This document shows positions 7,904 to 15,879 of a DNA stretch of 46,243 nt, one piece after another. Source of the DNA: Nocardioides mangrovi (GTDB lineage: Bacteria; Actinomycetota; Actinomycetes; Propionibacteriales; Nocardioidaceae); contig NZ_JAIQZJ010000024.1 of NCBI RefSeq assembly GCF_020073815.1, positions 1 to 46,243 of the forward strand, written 5' to 3'. Numbering within the stretch: the stretch's first letter is position 1; every line of letters starts with the position of its first letter. The position numbers and the translations under genes are program-made. Below the pieces are notes generated by a model. The model was not told where the DNA came from. It saw only the letters and a list, made by a program, of their open reading frames with translations, and did no database searches.

Positions 7904-9051
7904 GAGCTGTAGGCGCTGTTCTCGTGGACGTAGGCGTGGGTCAGGTCGTTGGTCCAGACGGTGGCGCGGGCGTCGCCGGCCTTGAGGTCGATGGTCACGC
8001 TGACCTCGCGTGGCTTGAGGTCGACGGTGGTCGGGTCGGCGTGCGGGGTCGACTGCTTGCAGACCCAGACGCCGTTCATCGCGACGTCGAGGTCGGCGGG
8101 GTCGAACTGCGCGTCCGTCGTACCGATGCTGGCCAGGACGCGGCCCCAGTTGGGGTCGTTGCCGAAGACCGCGGCCTTGAAGAGGTTGGACCGGGCGACG
8201 CTCCGGCCGACCTCGACCGCCTCGTCCTCGGACGCGGCGTGCAGGACGGTGATCGCGATCTCGTGGTCGGCGCCCTCGGCGTCCTGGAGCAGCTGCATGG
8301 CCAGGTCGGTGCAGGCCTGGGTCAGCGCGGCGGTGAAGTCGTCGAGGCTCGGCGTGATGCCGCTGGCGCCGCTGGCCATCACGGTAACGGTGTCGTTGGT
8401 CGACATGCAGCCGTCGGAGTCGAGCCGGTCGAAGCTGACCCGGGTCGCGGCACGCAGAGCCGTGTCGAGGTCGGCGGCGGGGACGACGGCATCGGTGGTG
8501 AGGACGACCAGCATCGTGGCGAGCTGGGGCGCGAGCATGCCGGCGCCCTTGGCCATCCCGCCGATCGACCAGCCGGCACCCTCGACGACGACGGTCTTGC
8601 TGACGCTGTCGGTGGTCATGATCGCCTCGGCCGCCTGCTGGCCGCCGTCGGCGGCGAGGGCGTCGTACGCCGCCTCCGCGCCGGCCAGCACCTGCGTGCG
8701 GTCGTTGGTGAGGCCGATCAGGCCGGTGGAGCAGACGACGACGTCGACCGCGCCGATGCCGAGCTTGCCGGCCACGGTCTCGGCTACCGCGTGCGTGGTC
8801 TGGAAGCCCTCGGGGCCGGTGTAGCAGTTGGCGCCGCCGGAGTTGAGGAAGACCGCCTTGACGGTGCCGTCCTTGACGACCTCCTGGCTCCAGAGGACCG
8901 GGTTGGCCTTGCAGCGGTTGGCGGTGAAGACGCTGGCGGAGTCGAAGTGGGGGCCGTCGTTGACGACCAGGGCGACGTCCTTGTTGCCGGTGGACTTCAG
9001 ACCGGCGGCGACGCCGGCGGCCCGGAAGCCTGCGGGGGTGGTGGTGCTCAT
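7900..9051 (-). CDS. argJ: Bifunctional glutamate N-acetyltransferase / ornithine acetyltransferase
   Basis: Recycles the acetyl group from acetylornithine to glutamate; 383 residues. The self-cleavage site is visible as KGAGMLAPQLATMLVVLTTDA, where the Thr of ATML becomes the N-terminal nucleophile of the beta chain (near residue 180). FGNDPNWGR is also present. ATG at 9051 shares one base with the argC stop (TAATG). No separate argA is seen here, consistent with the ArgJ cyclic pathway. Confidence 0.96.
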   Translation of the reverse strand: MSTTTPAGFRAAGVAAGLKSTGNKDVALVVNDGPHFDSASVFTANRCKANPVLWSQEVVKDGTVKAVFLNSGGANCYTGPEGFQTTHAVAETVAGKLGIGAVDVVVCSTGLIGLTNDRTQVLAGAEAAYDALAADGGQQAAEAIMTTDSVSKTVVVEGAGWSIGGMAKGAGMLAPQLATMLVVLTTDAVVPAADLDTALRAATRVSFDRLDSDGCMSTNDTVTVMASGASGITPSLDDFTAALTQACTDLAMQLLQDAEGADHEIAITVLHAASEDEAVEVGRSVARSNLFKAAVFGNDPNWGRVLASIGTTDAQFDPADLDVAMNGVWVCKQSTPHADPTTVDLKPREVSVTIDLKAGDARATVWTNDLTHAYVHENSAYSS

Positions 9052-10091
9052 TACGGGGCTACTCCTACGGTCGAGAGGCCCAGCCCTTCGTCGAGGCCGA
9101 GCGCGAGGTTCATGCACTGGACGGCAGCGCCGGCGGTGCCCTTGGACAGGTTGTCCACGGCACCGACGGCGACCATTCGTCGTGCGTCCTCGTCGACCGT
9201 CACCTGGAGGTGGACGGCGTTGGAGCCCGTGACGGACTTGGTCTGCGGCCACTGCCCCTGCGGGAGCAGGTGGATGAACGGCTCGTCGGCGTACGCCTTG
9301 GCGTAGACGTCGTAGACCTCGTCGGCGGTCAGGTCCTCGACGAGGGTGGCGCTGCAGGTGGCGAGGATGCCGCGCGGCATCGGCACCAGCAGCGGGGTGA
9401 AGCTGACCCGGACGGTGCCGTCGGTGAGCTTCGAGAGGTTCTGGGTGATCTCGGGGGTGTGCCGGTGGACCCCGCCGACGCCGTACGCGCTGGCGTTGGA
9501 CATCACCTCGGAGCCGAGGAGGTGTGGCTTGGCGGCCTTGCCGGCGCCGCTGGTGCCGGACGCGGCGACGACGGTGACGTCGGGGTGCACGATGCCGGCG
9601 GCGATCGCCGGGGCGAGGGTCAGGGTCGAGACCGTCGGGTAGCAACCGGGAACGGCGACCCGGGTGGCGCCGCGCAGCTGCTCGCGCTGACCGGGGAGCT
9701 CCGGCAGGCCGTAGGGCCAGGTGCCGGCGTGGCTGCCGCCGTAGAACTTCTCCCAGGCGGCCGGGTCGGCGAGCCGGAAGTCCGCGCCGCAGTCGACGAC
9801 CACGGTGTCCTCGCCGAGCTGGGCGGCGAGCGGCCCCGACTCCCCGTGCGGGAGTGCGAGGAAGACCACGTCGTGGCCGGAGAGCGTTTGGACCGAGGTC
9901 TCGTCGAGCACCCTGTCCGCGAGGGGCACGAGGTGCGGCTGCAGCGCACCGAGCGGCTGCCCCGCGTTGGAGGCACCGGTGAGCGCGCCGATCTCCACCT
10001 CCGGATGGGCGAGGAGGAGGCGCAGCAGCTCACCTCCGGCGTACCCGCTGGCTCCGGCGACGGCGATCCTGATCGGCATGTGCATGACCAT
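9051..10091 (-). CDS. argC: N-acetyl-gamma-glutamyl-phosphate reductase
   Basis: NADPH-dependent reductase, first gene of the arginine run. AVAGASGYAGGELLRLL is the dinucleotide-binding loop; the active Cys is in VAVPGCYPT and the catalytic His in GVGGVHRHTPEI. Three in-frame ATGs (10091, 10085, 10079) are possible. The first lies inside the ARG-box palindrome (10090-10109), so 10079, starting MPIRIAVAGASGY, may be the real start (342 instead of 346 residues). No strong ribosome site is seen before any of them. Confidence 0.95.
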   Translation of the reverse strand: MVMHMPIRIAVAGASGYAGGELLRLLLAHPEVEIGALTGASNAGQPLGALQPHLVPLADRVLDETSVQTLSGHDVVFLALPHGESGPLAAQLGEDTVVVDCGADFRLADPAAWEKFYGGSHAGTWPYGLPELPGQREQLRGATRVAVPGCYPTVSTLTLAPAIAAGIVHPDVTVVAASGTSGAGKAAKPHLLGSEVMSNASAYGVGGVHRHTPEITQNLSKLTDGTVRVSFTPLLVPMPRGILATCSATLVEDLTADEVYDVYAKAYADEPFIHLLPQGQWPQTKSVTGSNAVHLQVTVDEDARRMVAVGAVDNLSKGTAGAAVQCMNLALGLDEGLGLSTVGVAP

Positions 10092-10109
10092 ACATGACTC
10101 TGCATGTAT
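10090..10109. promoter_or_regulatory. ARG box (candidate ArgR operator)
   Basis: Perfect inverted repeat ATACATG-N6-CATGTAT at the 5' edge of argC. Size, A/T-rich half-sites and place match ARR/ARG boxes bound by ArgR. A -10-like TACATA on the minus strand (10114-10109) overlaps it, so ArgR bound here would block RNA polymerase. Confidence 0.8.
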
Positions 10110-10143
10110 ATGTAATCCAGAGGCGCGTGTCGGCGGTCACCCC

Positions 10144-10149
10144 TAGGGT
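10144..10149 (+). promoter_or_regulatory. -10 element of a predicted leaderless promoter
   Basis: TAGGGT lies 9 nt before the ATG at 10159. No ribosome site lies between them. Confidence 0.45.
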
Positions 10150-10158
10150 CGACCCATC

Positions 10159-10953
10159 ATGGCGCGCCTCTTCTTCGACGACTACCTCCGACACATCCGC
10201 CTCGAGTCCGCGCGACTGCGCGAGGCGCTCGCCGCGTGCGACCCCGCCGCGCGGGTGCCCGGCTGTCCGGACTGGACCGCCGCCGACCTGCTCGGGCACC
10301 ACGCCGGTGTGCTGCACTTCTGGTCGACGATCGTCGAGCAGCGCCCGGCCGGTCCCGACGACTGGACGGAGCCGGACAAGCCGGCGGCGTACGACGCGCT
10401 GCTGGCCTTCCACGAGGAGCAGGCCGAGCGGTTCGTGGTCGCCCTCACCGCGGCCGACCCGGCGGAGCCGGCCTGGACGTGGTCGGAGGAGCAGACCGTC
10501 GGGTTCACCTTCCGCCGGCAGGCGCACGAGGCGCTGATCCACCGCCTCGACGCCGAGCAGGCGGCCGGCACCGTGACACCCCTCGACCCGGCGCTCGCGG
10601 CCGACGGCGTCGACGAGGCTCTCGACGTGATGTACGGCGGCACCCCGCCCTGGGGGACCTTCAGCGGACTCCCCCACCACGTCCGCGTCGACATCACCGA
10701 CGCCGGCGAGTCGATCTGGGTCCGGCTCGGACGGTTCGCGGGCACCCACCCCGAGTCGGGCGAGACCTACGACGTCGAGGACATCGAGACCGTGACGGAC
10801 CCGGGCACGGGGCCGGACGCCGTCGTCGCCGGCCCGGCGGCCGCGCTCGACGCGTGGCTCTGGCGCCGTGGCGACGACGCCGACATCACGGTCACCGGCG
10901 ACGTGGAGAAGTACGGCTACTTCCGGCGCTGCGTCGACCAGCCGATCGACTGA
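10159..10953 (+). CDS. Maleylpyruvate isomerase-family (DinB-like, mycothiol-dependent type) protein
   Basis: A 264-residue protein with an N-terminal MDMPI/DinB metal-binding four-helix domain and a C-terminal MDMPI_C-type domain. The family opener VPGCPDWTAADLLGHHAG provides one metal His. FRRQAHEALIHRLDAEQA provides the Glu/His pair (HE...H), so all three metal ligands of the family appear present. These proteins are typical of mycothiol-producing Actinobacteria; the true substrate of this member is unknown. It is divergent from argC across 67 bp, and ends in an 18-bp palindrome before the ABC exporter genes. Confidence 0.85.
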   Translation: MARLFFDDYLRHIRLESARLREALAACDPAARVPGCPDWTAADLLGHHAGVLHFWSTIVEQRPAGPDDWTEPDKPAAYDALLAFHEEQAERFVVALTAADPAEPAWTWSEEQTVGFTFRRQAHEALIHRLDAEQAAGTVTPLDPALAADGVDEALDVMYGGTPPWGTFSGLPHHVRVDITDAGESIWVRLGRFAGTHPESGETYDVEDIETVTDPGTGPDAVVAGPAAALDAWLWRRGDDADITVTGDVEKYGYFRRCVDQPID

Positions 10954-10970
10954 CCGGTCGCGCGACCGGT
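10953..10970. repeat. Perfect 18-bp palindrome at the end of the MDMPI-like gene
   Basis: ACCGGTCGCGCGACCGGT equals its own reverse complement and overlaps the stop codon of the preceding gene. It also overlaps the first base pairs of the direct repeats that follow. It may be an operator half or a weak terminator. Confidence 0.6.
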
Positions 10971-11013
10971 GAAACCGGCGTGAAGGCGACGTGAAACCGG
11001 GACCCTCCACGGT
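10969..11013 (+). promoter_or_regulatory. Three 11-bp direct repeats plus weak -10: activator-dependent promoter
   Basis: GTGAA recurs at 10969, 10980 and 10991, exactly 11 bp apart; first and third units continue identically as ACCGG. About 8 bp later a -10-like CACGGT (11008-11013) stands 6 nt before the ATG at 11020. Direct repeats spaced 11 bp in place of a -35 are the known layout of SARP sites, and also of PhoP (PHO-box) repeats, whose TTCAC core appears here on the minus strand. Confidence 0.6.
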
Positions 11014-11019
11014 GGTTCC

Positions 11020-12021
11020 ATGACACGAGTTCCTGACACCGACCTGGCCGTCGCGGCCTCCGGGCTGGTCAAGACCTTCGGCGACGTCAACGCGGTCGAC
11101 GGGATCGACCTCGAGGTGCGTCGCGGTGAGGTATTCGGCGTGCTCGGCCCCAACGGCGCAGGCAAGACCACGACCCTCAAGATGCTCGCCACCCTGCTCC
11201 CCATGGACGGCGGCGAGGCCAGCATCTTCGGTGTCGACGTCCGTCGGCACCCGCACATGATCCGCCAGCTCGTCGGCGTGACCGGGCAGTACGCCTCCGT
11301 CGACGAGAACCTCACCGGCGCGGAGAACCTCTGGCTCTTCGGCCGCCTGCAGGGCCTGTCGTCCTCGAGGGCGAAGGCCACCGCCAACGACCTGCTCGAG
11401 CGGTTCGGCCTCACCGAGGCCCGCGACCGGCAGATCTCCACCTTCTCCGGCGGCATGCGCCGCCGCCTCGACCTGGCCGCGAGCCTGATCTCGCAGCCGC
11501 CGCTGATCTTCCTCGACGAGCCGACGACCGGCCTCGACCCGCGCACCCGCGGCCAGATGTGGGACACGATCCGTGACCTGATTCGCGAGGGCAGCACCGT
11601 GCTGCTGACCACGCAGTACCTCGACGAGGCCGACCAGCTCGCCGACCGGATCGCGGTCATCGACCGCGGCCTGAAGGTCGCCGAGGGCACGCCCGACGAG
11701 CTCAAGACCTCCGTCGGCAGCTCGACGCTCCAGCTCCGCATGGCGGAGCCGGCCGACACGACGCCGGCCGTCGACGTCGTACGGCGGGTGCTCGGCGAGG
11801 AGCCGGTCCTCACCCCGGAGGCCGGCGGCATGAACGCCGCCCTCACCGACGCCAACCAGGCCGCCGACGTCCTGATCGCGCTGCGCCAGGCCGGCCTCTC
11901 GATCGCGTCGGCGACCGTCCAGAAGCCCACCCTCGACGAGGTGTTCATGGCCATCACCGGTCACGGCGCCGAGGACGAGACCGATCAACAGCCACGGCAC
12001 GAGATGGAGGTGGCCTCATGA
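11020..12021 (+). CDS. ABC transporter ATP-binding protein, DrrA type
   Basis: ATPase of a two-gene ABC-2 exporter; 333 residues. Walker A is GPNGAGKTT (about 44-52), Q-loop TGQYASVDENLTG, signature FSGGMRRRL, Walker B LIFLDEPTTGLD, then TTQYLDEAD. The Q-loop wording and the C-terminal extension after residue 230 are typical of daunorubicin-resistance DrrA-like proteins. It overlaps the permease gene by 4 nt (ATGA). Export of a lipophilic compound or drug is the family expectation; the substrate is unknown. The promoter region carries the 11-bp direct repeats. Confidence 0.92.
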   Translation: MTRVPDTDLAVAASGLVKTFGDVNAVDGIDLEVRRGEVFGVLGPNGAGKTTTLKMLATLLPMDGGEASIFGVDVRRHPHMIRQLVGVTGQYASVDENLTGAENLWLFGRLQGLSSSRAKATANDLLERFGLTEARDRQISTFSGGMRRRLDLAASLISQPPLIFLDEPTTGLDPRTRGQMWDTIRDLIREGSTVLLTTQYLDEADQLADRIAVIDRGLKVAEGTPDELKTSVGSSTLQLRMAEPADTTPAVDVVRRVLGEEPVLTPEAGGMNAALTDANQAADVLIALRQAGLSIASATVQKPTLDEVFMAITGHGAEDETDQQPRHEMEVAS

Positions 12022-12848
12022 GCACGAGCCTGCTCGCCGACCACGAGACGACCGAGGTGCTCGACCGCACCATCATCACCCGGCCGTCGCTGCGCGACAC
12101 GATCGACCAGAGCCTCGCGATGGCGTGGCGGGCGCTGAAGAAGATGCGGCGCAACCCGGAGCAGTGGTTCGACGTCACGCTGCAGCCGCTGCTCTTCACC
12201 GCGATGTTCGCCTACATCTTCGGCGGCGCGATCTCCGGCAGCGTCGAGGACTACCTGCCGATCGTGATCACCGGCATCCTCGCGCAGACCGCGCTGACCG
12301 CCTGCATGGCGACCGGCATCCAGCTCCGCGAGGACATGGACAAGGGCGTCTTCGACCGCTTCAAGTCGCTGCCGATCGCCCGGATCGCTCCGCTCGTCGG
12401 TCCGGCGCTGGCCGATCTCATCCGCTACGCGACCGCGGCGACGCTGACCATCCTGACCGGTCTGCTGATGGGCTACCGGCCCGGCGGCGGCTTCGTCGGC
12501 GTGCTCGGTGGCTGGCTGCTGACCGTCTTCGCCGGCTGGTCGCTGGCGTGGATCTTCACCTACTTCGGCACCCGCGCTCGCAGCGCGCAGGCGGTGCAGG
12601 GCATCTCGATGATGGTGATGTTCCCGCTGACCTTCCTGTCCAACGCCTTCGTGCCGTCCAGCACCCTGCCGGGCTGGCTCGAGGCCTTCGTCAAGGTCAA
12701 TCCGGTCTCCCTGGTGATCTCCGCCGTGCGGGACCTGATGAACGACGGCGCGCTGACCGCGAACGTCGGCTGGGCACTGCTCGGCTGCGGCATCGTGGTC
12801 GCGATCTTCCTGCCGCTGTCGGTGCGGTCGTACTCGCGCAAGATGTGA
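12018..12848 (+). CDS. ABC-2 type permease, DrrB type
   Basis: Membrane partner of the preceding ATPase, 276 residues. About six hydrophobic segments follow a cytoplasmic N-terminus of about 50 residues. NPEQWFDVTLQPLLFTAMFAYIFGGAI is typical of DrrB-like proteins, and the ABC-2 signature region lies around FPLTFLSNAFVPSSTLPGWL. Coupled to the ATPase gene by ATGA. It is followed by a large hairpin and the convergent SARP gene. Confidence 0.92.
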   Translation: MSTSLLADHETTEVLDRTIITRPSLRDTIDQSLAMAWRALKKMRRNPEQWFDVTLQPLLFTAMFAYIFGGAISGSVEDYLPIVITGILAQTALTACMATGIQLREDMDKGVFDRFKSLPIARIAPLVGPALADLIRYATAATLTILTGLLMGYRPGGGFVGVLGGWLLTVFAGWSLAWIFTYFGTRARSAQAVQGISMMVMFPLTFLSNAFVPSSTLPGWLEAFVKVNPVSLVISAVRDLMNDGALTANVGWALLGCGIVVAIFLPLSVRSYSRKM

Positions 12849-12853
12849 GCGCC

Positions 12854-12916
12854 CGTCGTACCTGACGAGATGGTCGTGGGTCGGCGCGATCCACCGCCAG
12901 AACGTCAGGTACGACG
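12854..12916. terminator. Large inverted repeat between convergent genes (candidate bidirectional terminator)
   Basis: Perfect 14-bp arms CGTCGTACCTGACG (12854-12867) and its complement (12903-12916) enclose 35 nt. The loop itself contains GTGGGTC/GATCCAC arms that could pair further. It lies in the 70-bp gap between the permease (plus) and SARP (minus) stops. There is no U-tract, which is usual for actinobacterial terminator hairpins. Confidence 0.65.
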
Positions 12917-12918
12917 CG

Positions 12919-15879
12919 TCAGCCGAGCTCCGCCAGCAGGGCACCGACCTCCTGGCGGAGCTCGGGTGCCTTCCGGCCGTCGAGCGTCGCGCGGAAGCGC
13001 GCCACCTCCCCCGGCAGCACCGACTCGGCCATCGCGAGGCCACGGTCCCAGGCGAGGCTCGGGAGCTGCCGGTTGTAGCCGAACCGGTCGGCGTAGACGA
13101 GCAGGCGGACGGCGCGGACCGCGCGCTCGGGGTCGGGGTCGTCCGCGAGCTCCCACTCGGCGAGCGCGAAGAGGATCGACCCGAAGACCGGGAAGTCCAG
13201 GAAGCCGACCATGCCGGTGAGGATCTCCGGCGCCTTGGTCAGCAGGTCGCGCCGCATGCCCTCGACCTCCTCCTGGCGGCCGTGGTGGACGTGGGCGGCG
13301 ATGGCGGCGGCCTCGGCGTACAGGGTCCAGGGCTCGAACCCGAGCATGGTCTCCAGCTCCGGGAAGCCACGGGCACCGAGCGTCGTCACGGCCTCGCGGA
13401 AGCGCTGGAGGCCCAGGTCGACCCGGCCCGCGATCAGATCGAGCTCGGGGCGGCCGCAGAGGAGGATCAGCGCCGCGCCGAAGATGCCGGCGCCGGCGTC
13501 GTCGGCCTCGATCTCGTCGAAGATCCGCTCGGCCTCGTCGAGGTCCCCGATCTCGATCGCGCCCATCGCCAGGACCGCCTTGAGCTGCGCGACGTCCTCG
13601 GACGCGCCGAGCGCGTCCAGCACCGGGATGGCGTCCCGGGCGTAGCCCATCGCCTCCTGGGTGTCGCCGACCTGCATGGCCAGCCCCGCCAGCTGGGCCC
13701 GGATCAGCGCCGTCCCCCACGGGCCGTCGCCGTCGTCGGTGATGGCGAGCGCCTCGAGGCCGCGCCTCAGGGAGAGCTCGACGTCGCCCTGGTTCTCGTA
13801 GAACTGGGCCGACCACTGCATCGCGAGCCGCGCGACCCGACGGTCGGGGTCGGTGCAGAGCTCCTCGAGGACGTCGAGACGCTCCTCGGCGATGTCCTTG
13901 CGGGCAGCGAGCAGGACCCGCGCGGAGACCGAGCCACGCGACCCCGGGTCGCCGGAACCCAGGGCCTCGAGGCGGTCGAACGCGCGGCCCGCGACCGAGT
14001 CGGTGAAGATCATCGAGTTGAAGGCGATCGCGCTCAACGTGGTGCGCAGGGCGTCCTCGAGGTCATCGCCGATCTCGGCGGCGAGGACGACCTCCTCCAC
14101 GTCGGGGGCGATGTTGACGACCTTGAGGTGGCTGCCCTCGATGGTCCAGAAGTCCGACAGGCAGGCCATCAGCGCGACCGTGCCCTCGCCGGCCCGGTCG
14201 CGCAGGCAGCGGCGCAGGAGGTCGACGAGGTTGCCCTCCTCGGTGCGGATCGCGGTCATCGTCTCGATCTGCAGCGGTCCGAAGAGCTGACGGGAGCACC
14301 GCAGGGCGTAGTCAGCGCCCCAGTCGCGGAGCCGCTCGACGGTCTCGGCGTCGTCGCCGGCGTCGACGAGGGCGACGTGCCCGAACTCGCGCACCGTCTC
14401 GAGCAGGCGGTAGCGGATGCCCTCGGCCGCCTCGACCACCGTGACGAGGGACTGGTCGACCAGGTCCGCGACGGCCGCGAGCGCGTCGTCGCCGACCACG
14501 GCCTCGGCCGCGTCTAGCGAGAAGCCGTCGCGGAAGACCGAGAGCCGCCGCAGCGCCCGCCGCTGCACGTCGTCGAGGAGGTTCCAGCTCCAGCCGATCA
14601 CGGCGAGCAGCGTCTGGTGACGCTCGGGCGCGTCCCGGGAGCCGCCGCGGAGGAGCGCGAAGCGGTTCTCGAGCCGCCGCTCGATCTCGGCCACCGACAT
14701 CACCCGCACCTTCGCGGCCGCGAGCTCGACCGCGAGGGGCAACCCGTCGAGCCGGGCCACGAGCGAGCGGACCTCCGCCTCGTCGAGGCGTACGCCGGGG
14801 CGGGCGGCCGTGGCCCGCTCGCGGAAGAGCTCCACGGCGTCGTCGTCGCTGAGCTGCGGCAGCTGGTAGACGCGCTCGGACGCGATGCCGAGCGGTGCCC
14901 GCGTCGTGGTGAGGACCCGGAGCTCGGGGGTGCGCTGGACGAGGACCGAGACGAGATCGGCGACCGCGTCCACGAGGTGCTCGCAGTTGTCGAGGATCAG
15001 CAGCGCGGGCGCCGTACCGATCTGGTCGACGATGCGGCTCATCAGGTCCGCCCGGCGCGTGACGGCGGCGTTCAGGCGCCCGGCGGCCACCGACTCCCGC
15101 ACGCCGAGGACGTCGCCGACCTCCACCGCGACCCCCTCGGGCGAGGTGACGCCCGCGAGCTCGACGAAGTGGACGACCGGCTGCTCGGCGAGCCGGCCCA
15201 TGAGGTGGGCCAGGCGGGTCTTGCCGAGGCCGCCGGGGCCGACGATCGAGGTGACCCGCGAGGACCGGATCATCGACTCGAGCGCGGCGACGTCGCCCGC
15301 GCGGCCGATCAGCCGCGAGGCCTCGTAGAGCAGGCCCTCGCGCACCGGCCGGTCGCGCGCCAGCAGCTCGGTGTGCAGCGCCTGGAGCGCCGGGCTGGGG
15401 TCGACGCCGAGGCGGTCGGCGAGGTCCTCGCGGTAGGACTCGTAGCGCTCCAGGGCGGCCGGGACGCCGTGGACGCCGGCGGTCGCCCGGAGCAGGGCGA
15501 CGACCACCTCGTCGTCGGGGTCGGCGCGCTCGAGGAGCGGCAGCGCGGCGGCGTACTCCCCCGCCGCAGCGAGCCGGAGGCCCTCGGGTCGCAGCGCCCA
15601 GGTGTCGACGTCGAGCGGGCCGAGCGCGAGCCGGTAGCCGCGCGGGGTCCGCTCGATCACCTCGGCGCTGGTGGCCGACCGGGCGCGGGAGACGACGACC
15701 TGGAGCGCCTTGGTCGGGTTGGCCGGGACGTCGTCCCCCCAGATCTCCTCGACCAGCGCGGACTCGCTCAGGCCGCGCGACCCGGCGTCGGCCAGGATCC
15801 GCAGCAGGGCGTGGGTCCGCTCGCCCGGGACGGGCCGGCCGTCCCAGCTCACCTCGTCGAGCACCCGGAGCCGGGTCAT
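12919..15879 (-). CDS. SARP/AfsR-family transcriptional regulator with NTPase domain
   Basis: 986 residues. The N-terminal OmpR-like winged helix (about 1-90) contains SESALVEEIWGDDVPANPTKALQVVVSRAR. A bacterial transcriptional activation domain follows (about 95-175, ending DRLGVDPSPALQALHTELL). Next is an NB-ARC/STAND-type ATPase: Walker A GPGGLGKT (214-221), Walker B LLILDNCEH and a TTTRAPLG sensor. A long C-terminal half holds TPR-like helices. Such proteins activate secondary-metabolite or export genes. ATG overlaps the aldo/keto reductase stop (ATGA), so it is translated with the pheST-led run. The direct repeats at 10969-11001 are an obvious target candidate. Confidence 0.93.
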   Translation of the reverse strand: MTRLRVLDEVSWDGRPVPGERTHALLRILADAGSRGLSESALVEEIWGDDVPANPTKALQVVVSRARSATSAEVIERTPRGYRLALGPLDVDTWALRPEGLRLAAAGEYAAALPLLERADPDDEVVVALLRATAGVHGVPAALERYESYREDLADRLGVDPSPALQALHTELLARDRPVREGLLYEASRLIGRAGDVAALESMIRSSRVTSIVGPGGLGKTRLAHLMGRLAEQPVVHFVELAGVTSPEGVAVEVGDVLGVRESVAAGRLNAAVTRRADLMSRIVDQIGTAPALLILDNCEHLVDAVADLVSVLVQRTPELRVLTTTRAPLGIASERVYQLPQLSDDDAVELFRERATAARPGVRLDEAEVRSLVARLDGLPLAVELAAAKVRVMSVAEIERRLENRFALLRGGSRDAPERHQTLLAVIGWSWNLLDDVQRRALRRLSVFRDGFSLDAAEAVVGDDALAAVADLVDQSLVTVVEAAEGIRYRLLETVREFGHVALVDAGDDAETVERLRDWGADYALRCSRQLFGPLQIETMTAIRTEEGNLVDLLRRCLRDRAGEGTVALMACLSDFWTIEGSHLKVVNIAPDVEEVVLAAEIGDDLEDALRTTLSAIAFNSMIFTDSVAGRAFDRLEALGSGDPGSRGSVSARVLLAARKDIAEERLDVLEELCTDPDRRVARLAMQWSAQFYENQGDVELSLRRGLEALAITDDGDGPWGTALIRAQLAGLAMQVGDTQEAMGYARDAIPVLDALGASEDVAQLKAVLAMGAIEIGDLDEAERIFDEIEADDAGAGIFGAALILLCGRPELDLIAGRVDLGLQRFREAVTTLGARGFPELETMLGFEPWTLYAEAAAIAAHVHHGRQEEVEGMRRDLLTKAPEILTGMVGFLDFPVFGSILFALAEWELADDPDPERAVRAVRLLVYADRFGYNRQLPSLAWDRGLAMAESVLPGEVARFRATLDGRKAPELRQEVGALLAELG

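Noticed and set aside
13282..14517. Plus-strand frame opposite the SARP gene
   Set aside because: Shadow frame; the SARP protein is continuous and domain-complete on the other strand.
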